Shown here piece after piece: positions 36,021 through 43,985 of a stretch of DNA of 64,000 nucleotides. The notes under the pieces are model-generated. The model was given only the letters and a program-made list of their open reading frames with translations. It ran no database searches and was not told where the DNA came from. This DNA is from Tautonia rosea (GTDB lineage: Bacteria; Planctomycetota; Planctomycetia; Isosphaerales; Isosphaeraceae). Position numbers and translations under genes: made by a program. Numbering within the stretch: the stretch's first letter is position 1; every line of letters begins with the position of its first letter. The DNA lies in assembly GCF_012958305.1 (NCBI RefSeq), contig NZ_JABBYO010000002.1:496001-560000 (forward strand), in the 5' to 3' direction.

Positions 36021-36587
36021 ATGACGGTGTCCTCGATCAATGTCCGGTGCCTGGCCTTGCTCGGGGTCGTCCTCCTGACGCCCCTGCTTGGCCATCGACC
36101 CACCGTGGCCGGCGATTTCTTCCGAAAAAAAAGTCAGCTCATCGCCGTACCTGTGGCTCAACCCGTGGCCGCATCCTCGGTCCTCTATGCCTTGCCGGCG
36201 CAACCGGCGCAGGTCAGCGTCGTGCAAGTGCCAGCGCAGCAAGCCCTGATTACCGTGCCGGCATTCGGGAACGTGGCCAAATCGGTCACTCAGGGCCAGC
36301 AGCAATCACCCCCCGGCCGAGGCGATCCCCCTTCGATCCAGATCACGGTGATCGAGGCCGAACCGGCCAGAACAACCTCAACCCCGCAGGCAGCGCCTTC
36401 GGCTCAGACCTCAACGCAGTTGCAAGGGGTTGCTCAACCCCGGGTTCAGTATGTCACCGTGCAATCGCAGTCGGTCACCACGGTTGCCCCGGTCATCTCC
36501 CATTCGATTGCGGTGCCGCAGGCAACCCCGGTTCAACTCTATTACGTGCCCGCAACTCCGAGGCGATCCTGGTTCAAGTCTCATTGA
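36021..36587 (+). CDS. Exported Gln/Pro/Val-rich protein of unknown function
   Basis: 188 residues from ATG 36021, behind AAGGAGCGAACAACC. Longer in-frame starts upstream have no binding site and would bury the signal peptide (VRCLALLGVVLLTPLLGHRP). The mature chain has low complexity: Ala-Gln-Pro-Val repeats (AQPVAASSVLYALPAQPAQV, QVPAQQALITVPAF), no Cys, and a basic aromatic end PRRSWFKSH that echoes QKRPWWKR of the protein at 31606. Similar composition suggests an extended surface or envelope-associated polypeptide. A strong terminator follows. Confidence 0.55.
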   Translation: MTVSSINVRCLALLGVVLLTPLLGHRPTVAGDFFRKKSQLIAVPVAQPVAASSVLYALPAQPAQVSVVQVPAQQALITVPAFGNVAKSVTQGQQQSPPGRGDPPSIQITVIEAEPARTTSTPQAAPSAQTSTQLQGVAQPRVQYVTVQSQSVTTVAPVISHSIAVPQATPVQLYYVPATPRRSWFKSH

Positions 36588-36628
36588 GCCTGACGCCTCC
36601 CGAGATTCAACAGCTCGATGGTTCGTCG

Positions 36629-36666
36629 ATCGGAGCGAGGCCCCAGTTCCAGGGCCTCGCTCCGAT
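36629..36666 (+). terminator. Strong intrinsic terminator
   Basis: A perfect 15-bp stem (36629-36643 with 36652-36666, starting ATCGGAGCGAGG) with an eight-base loop is followed by TCCGTTTTGTT. It lies 42 bases past the stop at 36587 and closes the run of exported-protein genes. Confidence 0.85.
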
Positions 36667-36731
36667 TCCGTTTTGTTCGGAATTCCCGATGCGTTGTCAG
36701 GGCTGCGGACTGCTCAGACGCGCGGCTTGGA

Positions 36732-37875
<1,144 letters not shown>

Positions 37876-37922
37876 GCCGAGCCGTTCGAGTTCTTGCCAT
37901 CTCGTTTCGTTTCCTTGCTGCG

Positions 37923-37958
37923 ACGCCCGGCCGATCCCACACAAGGGAGGCCGGGCGT
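37923..37958 (+). terminator. Hairpin between gapA and pgk
   Basis: ACGCCCGGCC (37923-37932) pairs exactly with GGCCGGGCGT (37949-37958), extended inside by TCCC/GGGA, and is followed by TGTCTCATC. It lies 48 bases past the gapA stop and 112 before pgk, so it may partly terminate, or stabilise, the gapA transcript. Confidence 0.65.
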
Positions 37959-38069
37959 TGTCTCATCTGCGTGTTGATGACGTCTCCGACGAGCCGATCT
38001 CCCAAGTTGAAGGGAGCCACCGGCCCGATCACCTTGATCCCGCACCGAGAAGGAAAAAGGACAAGCACC

Positions 38070-39266
38070 TTGGCCAAGCAAACGATCAAGGACCTGGATT
38101 TCAAGGGCAAGAAGGCGCTGGTCCGGGTTGATTTCAATGTCCCCCAGACCAAGAACGGCGAGGTCTCCGACGACCGTCGCATTCGATCGGCCCTGCCGAC
38201 GCTCAATCACATTCTCGACCAGGGGGGCTCACTGATCCTCGTCAGCCACCTCGGCCGCCCCAAGGGGGACCCAGAGGCCGATGCCGCCTTCCGCATGGAC
38301 AAGGTCGCCGCTCGGCTTCAGGAGTTGATCGGCCGCCCCGTGCAGAAGGCCGACGATACGGTTGGTCCCGACGCCCAGGCCAAATGCGCTGCCTTGAAGC
38401 CTGGCGAGATCGTGGTCCTGGAGAATGTCCGCTTCAACAAAGGAGAGAAGAAAGGGGACCCCGAGTTCGCCAAGCAACTCGCCAGCCTGGCCGATTGCTA
38501 TGTGAACGATGCCTTCGGCACCTGCCACCGTGATGAGGCGTCGATGCTCGCCGTCCCCGAGCAATTTCCGAGCACCCAGAGAGCCATTGGCCTCCTGGTG
38601 GAGAAGGAATTGCAAATCCTCGACCAGCTCCTGGGTCAGCCGAAGCCCCCGATGGTCGCCGTGATGGGAGGGGCCAAGGTTTCCGACAAGATCGGCGTGA
38701 TCGAAAGCCTCCTCAAGAAGGTGGACAAGCTCCTCATCGGTGGCGCGATGACCTACACCTTCCTCAAGGCCCAGGGACACTCGATCGGCAAGAGCCGGTG
38801 CGAGGAAGACCGCCTCGACGTGGCCCAGCATCTCTTGAAACTCGGGGGCGACAAGATTGTCCTGCCCCAGGACCACTTGATCACCACCTCGCTCGATCCA
38901 ATCGAAGCCAAAACGACGGTCGTCGAGGGCTCGGACCTTCCCGAAGGACAGATCGGGATCGACATCGGCCCCAAGACTGCCGAAGCCTACGCCGAGATCA
39001 TCCGGAACGCCGGAACGGTTGTCTGGAACGGTCCGATGGGCAAGTTCGAGGACGAGCCCTTCCGCAAAGGAACCGTTGCCGTCGCCGAGGCCATGGCCGC
39101 CTCTCCCGCGATCACTGCCGTCGGAGGAGGCGAAACGGCCGAGGCCGTGGAACAGTTCGGCCTGGCAGACAAGGTTTCCCACGTCTCTACCGGTGGCGGC
39201 GCCTTTCTGGAATCGCTCGAAGGGAAGACCTTCAACTCGCTCCTGGTCATCCCGGATCGCAAGTGA
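38070..39266 (+). CDS. pgk: Phosphoglycerate kinase
   Basis: 398 residues from TTG 38070, behind GAGAAGGAAAAAGG. The next residues (AKQTIKDLDFKGKKALVRVD) match the family N-terminus, so the TTG is preferred over an ATG at 37977. Hallmarks are VRVDFNVP, LVSHLGRPKG, the substrate-binding YVNDAFGTCHRDEAS, AVMGGAKVSDKIGV and the C-terminal ATP-site VVWNGPMGKFEDEPF and GGGETAEAVEQFG. It makes ATP from 1,3-bisphosphoglycerate, the step after GapA, whose gene is 194 bases upstream. A TTG start may hold pgk translation below that of gapA. Confidence 0.96.
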   Translation: MAKQTIKDLDFKGKKALVRVDFNVPQTKNGEVSDDRRIRSALPTLNHILDQGGSLILVSHLGRPKGDPEADAAFRMDKVAARLQELIGRPVQKADDTVGPDAQAKCAALKPGEIVVLENVRFNKGEKKGDPEFAKQLASLADCYVNDAFGTCHRDEASMLAVPEQFPSTQRAIGLLVEKELQILDQLLGQPKPPMVAVMGGAKVSDKIGVIESLLKKVDKLLIGGAMTYTFLKAQGHSIGKSRCEEDRLDVAQHLLKLGGDKIVLPQDHLITTSLDPIEAKTTVVEGSDLPEGQIGIDIGPKTAEAYAEIIRNAGTVVWNGPMGKFEDEPFRKGTVAVAEAMAASPAITAVGGGETAEAVEQFGLADKVSHVSTGGGAFLESLEGKTFNSLLVIPDRK

Positions 39267-39836
39267 CTCGCCAAGAGACTCGACGGGACTCGGGAAGCCG
39301 TGTCGCAGCGCGACTTTCCGGGTCCCGATACGGGTCCGCTGGCAATGGTCATGATGCGTCTGACGGTCACTGCATCGTGTGATGGCAAGGTGCTCGATCC
39401 GGAGGCATCCCTGGCCCTCACGTAAACTCTGGGACGTCCGCGTTGTCCCTCCGCAGCGAAACCTTCAGGAAATGGCAGGGATTGCGAATTTCGGGCGATC
39501 CGACCCCTGCAGGTGTCCGATGGAACCTGAAGGTCACGGACAGACCAATCGGTTACCGACCTCTGCCTTCCACATCGGCACAAGGTGTGCGGACGGAGAA
39601 AGCTGGGTCAATTGGGAGCCATCTCTTCCCGGAGAGTCTGATATTCGATCGTTGGGGGTTTGGAGCGAACCGATTGGGGTAGCCGGACGGATTCTCTGGA
39701 CCTTCGCGATTGGCAGTGGTATAGAGATACGATCGATCCCTGGCTCTCGGAACAGAGCAGGAGGGATCGGTCATCGGACCGGGGTCGGAGCGATCATGCC
39801 CTCGCACCGAGACCCGAGGTCACCCGAGGTGATCCG
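39267..39836. other. Long intergenic region between pgk and rpe
   Basis: 570 bases with no convincing gene; the open frames crossing it lack binding sites. An imperfect hairpin just after the pgk stop (about 39284-39330) may terminate that transcript. A TATAGA hexamer near 39719-39724 and a bulged hairpin at 39734-39769 lie close to rpe, so rpe probably has its own promoter and a structured leader. Confidence 0.4.
39734..39769 (+). promoter_or_regulatory. Bulged hairpin in the rpe leader
   Basis: CGATCCCT (39734-39741) pairs with AGGGATCG (39762-39769); inside, GCTCT (39743-39747) pairs with AGAGC (39754-39758). It lies 67 bases upstream of the rpe start. It might be a leader regulatory fold; no known riboswitch is recognised. 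Confidence 0.3.
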
Positions 39837-40586
39837 ATGCCGAGCGATCGAACCGAGCGACTGCTTGTCTGGGATCGCGCATCCGCGCCCCTGATCACGC
39901 CATCGCTCCTGGATTGCGATTTTGCCAGGGTGGGCCAGGAGATCGCCGCCCTTGAGTCGGCCGGCGTGGTCGCGCTCCACCTTGATGTGATGGATGGGCA
40001 TTTCGTGCCCAACCTGAGCTACGGACCGCCTGTTGTGGCCGACTGGAGGAAGGTGACGGACCTTCCGTTCGATCTTCACCTGATGATGACCAATCCGGCA
40101 GCCTATCTCGACGCCTTTGTCAAGGCTGGGGCCGACAGTATCCTGGTCCATGCCGAGGTGCTGGACGCTCCGGCCGACCTCCTCCGAAAAATCCAGGATC
40201 ATGGCTGTCGGGCCGGTCTGGTGATTAACCCGCCGACTCCCTGGACCGTGGTTGAGCCCTATCTCGACATGCTTGATTCGGTTCTGGTGATGAGTGTGAT
40301 GCCCGGCTTTGGAGGCCAGAGCTTTCAGGATCATGTCCTGGAAAAAGTCCGGGCGATCCGCCAGGCTCGGCCCAGCCTGCGGATCGCCATCGACGGCGGC
40401 ATCAATGCCGCAACGGCCGACCGAGCGACCGGAGCCGGTGCGACCCAGCTGGTTGTCGGCTCGGCCACCTATCGACCCGATGGCAACTACGCGGCGTCCC
40501 TGGGCGAGGTGGCCGAGGCTGCGCGTCGTGGGCTCGAACGAGGCGGGGGCGTTCCGGGCGGGACGGCAAACCCGTCACTCGAATGA
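39837..40586 (+). CDS. rpe: Ribulose-phosphate 3-epimerase
   Basis: 249 residues from ATG 39837 (GAGGTGATCC upstream). Upstream in-frame codons to 39660 have no family similarity. The TIM-barrel signatures are complete: ITPSLLDCDFARVGQEI, the metal ligands in LHLDVMDGHFVPNLSYGP, FDLHLMMTNPAAYLDAF, LVHAEVLDAP, VMSVMPGFGGQSFQ and IAIDGGINAATA. It interconverts ribulose- and xylulose-5-phosphate in the pentose phosphate pathway. Its stop overlaps the start of the phosphatase-like gene (ATGA, 40583-40586), implying coupled translation. It continues the sugar-phosphate theme of gapA-pgk. Confidence 0.95.
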   Translation: MPSDRTERLLVWDRASAPLITPSLLDCDFARVGQEIAALESAGVVALHLDVMDGHFVPNLSYGPPVVADWRKVTDLPFDLHLMMTNPAAYLDAFVKAGADSILVHAEVLDAPADLLRKIQDHGCRAGLVINPPTPWTVVEPYLDMLDSVLVMSVMPGFGGQSFQDHVLEKVRAIRQARPSLRIAIDGGINAATADRATGAGATQLVVGSATYRPDGNYAASLGEVAEAARRGLERGGGVPGGTANPSLE

Positions 40587-41173
40587 CGCAGGTGCTCCTG
40601 ATCCGACCCGGTGCCACGGTCTACGATGAGCAGAACCGGGTTCAAGGTATCCTCGACGTCCCCCTGAGCGATCGCGGCCGCGCCGAGGTCGCTGAACTGG
40701 CCGATCGACTTTCGGGAAACGGAGTGGCCATCTCCGCGCTCTATTGCGGCCCTGGAGAAAGCGTGGTGCGAACCGCCGAGACGGTGGGTCGTGCCCTGGG
40801 GCTTCGGGTTCGTCGGCTCGACGAGCTTCGAAACCTCGACCAGGGACTCTGGCAAGGCCTGCAAATCGACGAAATCCGCCGACGGAATTTGAAGCTGTTT
40901 CGGCAGTGGCAGGAGGACCCCCGTACCGTTTGCCCTCCCCAGGGCGAGCCGGTGGAAACGGCGCTGGCCCGGATCACCTCGGCGCTTCGGCCGATCCTCC
41001 GCAAACACCGCGATGAAGCCATCGGCCTGGTCGTGGCCGAGCCGATCGCTCGGCTTGTCTCCTGCTTTCTGAGGCGCGATGAGAGCGTCCTCTTGCTCGA
41101 ACCGGTTCCGACAGGCGACTTTGAACGGATCGAAGTCGTTGCCGAGGGCCGACACGATCGCTCACCCCCCTGA
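40583..41173 (+). CDS. Histidine-phosphatase-fold protein lacking catalytic residues
   Basis: 196 residues, overlapping the rpe stop by four bases. The scaffold is phosphoglycerate mutase-like: MTQVLLIRPGATVYDEQNRV, QGILDVPLSDRGRAEVAELA, GPGESVVRTAETVGRALGLR, LWQGLQIDEI. The catalytic set is replaced. The RHG phosphohistidine motif is R8-P9-G10 (codons CGA CCC GGT). The acid/base Glu of the L-R-E-x-D-x-G segment is Asn84. The second His, normally in VVSHGG, is Glu153 in LVVAEPIARL. Phosphate-binding Arg8 and Arg63 remain. It should not be a phosphatase but could bind a sugar phosphate or act as a regulator. The frame is intact and coupled to rpe. Confidence 0.8.
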   Translation: MTQVLLIRPGATVYDEQNRVQGILDVPLSDRGRAEVAELADRLSGNGVAISALYCGPGESVVRTAETVGRALGLRVRRLDELRNLDQGLWQGLQIDEIRRRNLKLFRQWQEDPRTVCPPQGEPVETALARITSALRPILRKHRDEAIGLVVAEPIARLVSCFLRRDESVLLLEPVPTGDFERIEVVAEGRHDRSPP

Positions 41174-41243
41174 GTCGCGGCGGCCCTGGTGATTCCGAGA
41201 GGGTCCCGACTTCACCGTTCCCCTTCCCTCGAGCCCGAGATTG

Positions 41244-42170
41244 ATGGAACAGCTCACCACCCCTCAAGCCGATGTCCGGAGCCCCAGTCCGGCCGTCGCC
41301 CCCACCGGAGCGACTCCGCCCATGGCCTCCAAGCGAACTTCCCCGCCTGATGCCGTCTCCATGCCCTCGGTCAGCAAAAAGGTCCCCGAAGGGGTCTGGA
41401 TGCGCTGCGACGGCTGTTCGGCGACGCTCTTCCGGAAGGAAGTCGAGCGCAATCGTAACGTCTGTCCCCAATGCAACTATCACTTCACCCGATCCGCTCG
41501 CGATCGGATCGCCGACTTGCTCGACACCGATACCTTTGAAGAATGGTTCGCCGACCTTCGCCCAGGCGACCCCCTAGGCTTCAATGACCGCCGGCCTTAC
41601 CCCACCCGCGTTGAGGCCGAGCAGCGCCGAACGGGTCTGACCGAGGCTGCCGTGGTCGGTCAGGGGTTCATCAAGGGGATCCGGACCGTCTTCGGGATCA
41701 CGGATTCCGGCTTCATCATGGGAAGCATGGGATCGGTTGTCGGCGAGAAGCTGACCCGGGCGATCGAGGAAGCCACTCGCCTGAAACTCCCTCTGGTCAT
41801 CGTCTCCGGCTCTGGTGGCGGGGCACGGATGCACGAGGGAATTTTCTCCTTGATGCAGATGGCCAAAACTTCCGCAGCCCTGGCACGATACCACGCGGCG
41901 GGGGGCTTCTTCATCAGTGTCCTGACCCACCCGACCATGGGGGGGGTTGCCGCCAGCTTCGCCAGTCTGGGTGACGTGATCCTCGCCGAGCCGAAAGCAC
42001 TCATTGGCTTTGCCGGCCCGAAGGTGATTCAGCAGACCGTCCGCGTGAAACTGCCCGAAGGGTTCCAGCGGAGCGAGTTCCTCCTCGATCACGGGTTCAT
42101 CGACCGGATCGTTCCCCGCCATGACTTGAGGAGCACACTGGCTCAGTTGCTCAATTACGTCACTCCCTGA
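41244..42170 (+). CDS. accD: Acetyl-CoA carboxylase carboxyltransferase beta subunit
   Basis: 308 residues from ATG 41244 (TTG 41241 is in frame just before). A 50-residue Pro/Ser-rich N-terminal tail precedes the zinc finger ([20 protein letters not shown], then VCPQC), followed by the crotonase-like core: [20 protein letters not shown], the [18 protein letters not shown] oxyanion loop, [38 protein letters not shown] and [13 protein letters not shown]. With AccA it transfers CO2 from biotin to acetyl-CoA in fatty-acid synthesis. It lies 70 bases after the pseudo-phosphatase gene. Confidence 0.95.
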   Translation: MEQLTTPQADVRSPSPAVAPTGATPPMASKRTSPPDAVSMPSVSKKVPEGVWMRCDGCSATLFRKEVERNRNVCPQCNYHFTRSARDRIADLLDTDTFEEWFADLRPGDPLGFNDRRPYPTRVEAEQRRTGLTEAAVVGQGFIKGIRTVFGITDSGFIMGSMGSVVGEKLTRAIEEATRLKLPLVIVSGSGGGARMHEGIFSLMQMAKTSAALARYHAAGGFFISVLTHPTMGGVAASFASLGDVILAEPKALIGFAGPKVIQQTVRVKLPEGFQRSEFLLDHGFIDRIVPRHDLRSTLAQLLNYVTP

Positions 42171-42301
42171 CGGAAAGCTCGCAGAAGGTCTGAGGTAAGC
42201 AGGAGGATCACGAAATCCGTTCCGAGACCGTTTGGGGCATACTCCACGGGCTGATTTCCCCCCAAACTGCCCGTCCCTTTTTTTGATCGCAGGCGAGTTT
42301 G

Positions 42302-42964
42302 ATGGCAAGGCCCAGGGCAGTCCTCTTCGATTTCGATGGTGTTATCGCCGACACCGAGAATGTTCATATTGCTTCCTGGGAACGGATCTTCACCGCAATG
42401 GGGTTGGAGGTTACTCCTGAACAATGCTCCCGCGCGGCCGAGATCGACGACCGAGCCTTTCTGGGCGAGATCCTCACGGCCAAGAAGATCGACGAGGTTG
42501 CCATCGAGGGCTGGGTGAGTCGGAAGCAGGAACTGGCTGCGGCGATGCTGGGAGACGAACCCCGTCTCTATCCTGGAGTCGTTGCCCTGGTGAGACGACT
42601 CGAACCTCTGGCGTTGCTGGCGGTTGTCACCTCGGCAAGGCGTGAGGATGTCGAGAGCGTCTTGAAGTCAGGAGCGATTGCGGACGCCTTCGCCACGATC
42701 GTGTCCAAGGAAGACGTGACTCGAACCAAGCCCGACGCTGAGCCCTACCGGACGGCTTTGGAACGCCTCGTCGCCTCCTCGGAGGACGCCGTGGTGCTTG
42801 AAGATTCGGCGGCGGGACTGGCCTCGGCCCGTTCGGCGGGAATTCGAAGCATTGCGATCGGCCACCGCCATGCCAGGGGAGTCTGGGTGGGTGACTCATC
42901 CTTCCTGGAAGACCTGGCAGATGTGGAAGCGGTCATGCGCGCCCTCGGGTTTGCCGAGGGGTAA
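42302..42964 (+). CDS. HAD-superfamily phosphatase / phosphoglucomutase-like hydrolase
   Basis: 220 residues from ATG 42302 (adjacent TTG 42299 in frame). Motif I is AVLFDFDGVIADTENVH, with the nucleophile and acid/base Asp pair; motif II lies in AVVTSARRED; the Lys of motif III is in VTRTKPDAEPY; and motif IV is AVVLEDSAAGLASARSAGI. The small helical cap at residues 18-95 groups it with beta-phosphoglucomutase and phosphoglycolate phosphatase-type enzymes. The substrate is not readable. It follows accD by 131 bases and converges on the epimerase gene 20 bases away. Confidence 0.85.
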   Translation: MARPRAVLFDFDGVIADTENVHIASWERIFTAMGLEVTPEQCSRAAEIDDRAFLGEILTAKKIDEVAIEGWVSRKQELAAAMLGDEPRLYPGVVALVRRLEPLALLAVVTSARREDVESVLKSGAIADAFATIVSKEDVTRTKPDAEPYRTALERLVASSEDAVVLEDSAAGLASARSAGIRSIAIGHRHARGVWVGDSSFLEDLADVEAVMRALGFAEG

Positions 42965-42984
42965 TTCGCAGCAACCCACCCGTT

Positions 42985-43935
42985 TCACAAGGATCGGAAC
43001 CAGGAGACGAACCGGGCGAGCCCCTCCTCAAAGGGAGTCGACGGAACATATCCGAGTTCAGCTCGAGCGCGGGAAATGTCAGCGAAGGTCTGACGAACAT
43101 CTCCCGGCTGCTCAGGTTGCTGGTCGATGATCGGCTCCTTCCCAAGGGCTCGACCCAACGCGGCGATCATGTCGCGAAGCTCGATTGGGTGAGAATTTCC
43201 AAGATTGTAAAGATGATATTTTTTGCAGATTTTTGACGCACGAACAACTCCGTCGACGATGTCGCCGACGTAGGTATAGTCGCGTCGGGTCGAGCCATCG
43301 CCGAACATGGGGATGGCTCGCCCCTGATCGATCAGTTTGGCAAATTTGAAGATGGCCAGGTCGGGTCGGTTTCGAGGTCCGTAGGCCGTGAAAAATCGGA
43401 GCCCGGTCACGGGCAAGTCGTGCAGGTGGTGGAAGGTGTGGGCGATCAGTTCACAGGCTTTCTTCGTCGCGGCGTAGGGGCTGATGGGGGTGTCAACGCG
43501 GTCGTCCTCACGAAAGGGTGCATCGGGTCGATCCCCATAGACGCTGGAACTGGACGCAAACACAAACCGGGGCATGGGATCGAGCTTTCTCGCGGCTTCG
43601 AGAAGCGCAGTTGTGGCGGAGACGTTCACCTCGGTATAGAGCAGCGGTTGCTCGATACTCGGCCTAACCCCGGCCCGGGCAGCGAGGTGGAAGATCACCT
43701 CGGGATGAGTCTCCTGGACGAGCCGGGAGGCGGCCTCGAAATCGCGAAGGTCCAGCTCGACCAGTCGAAAGCCTGGGTGTGTGGCGGCCTGGTCGAGATT
43801 GCGACGCTTCAGCCGGGGATCGTAGAACGAATCGAAGTTGTCGACCCCAATCACCTCGACCCCGTCGTCGAGCAAGCGGTCAACCAGGTGCGATCCGATG
43901 AATCCGGCCGCGCCGGTGACGAGCATCCGAGACAT
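42985..43935 (-). CDS. NAD-dependent epimerase, UDP-glucuronate 4-epimerase-like
   Basis: 316 residues from ATG 43935 (other in-frame ATGs at 43956 and 43926). The short-chain dehydrogenase fold is complete: MLVTGAAGFIGSHLVDRLLD (NAD loop), VDNFDSFYDPRLKRRNL, the HLAARAGVRPSIEQPLLY segment typical of UDP-glucuronate/UDP-glucose epimerases, FASSSSVYGD with catalytic Ser, and SPYAATKKACEL with Tyr-x3-Lys. It interconverts nucleotide sugars for surface polysaccharides; the RAGVRPS element favours a glucuronate-type substrate. It ends the long minus-strand run that begins at lexA. Confidence 0.9.
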   Translation of the reverse strand: MSRMLVTGAAGFIGSHLVDRLLDDGVEVIGVDNFDSFYDPRLKRRNLDQAATHPGFRLVELDLRDFEAASRLVQETHPEVIFHLAARAGVRPSIEQPLLYTEVNVSATTALLEAARKLDPMPRFVFASSSSVYGDRPDAPFREDDRVDTPISPYAATKKACELIAHTFHHLHDLPVTGLRFFTAYGPRNRPDLAIFKFAKLIDQGRAIPMFGDGSTRRDYTYVGDIVDGVVRASKICKKYHLYNLGNSHPIELRDMIAALGRALGKEPIIDQQPEQPGDVRQTFADISRARAELGYVPSTPFEEGLARFVSWFRSL

Positions 43936-43985
43936 CAGCGTTACTTTCGTGCACACATCCCAAGGGCCCGGCAGCCCCGCCCCAC

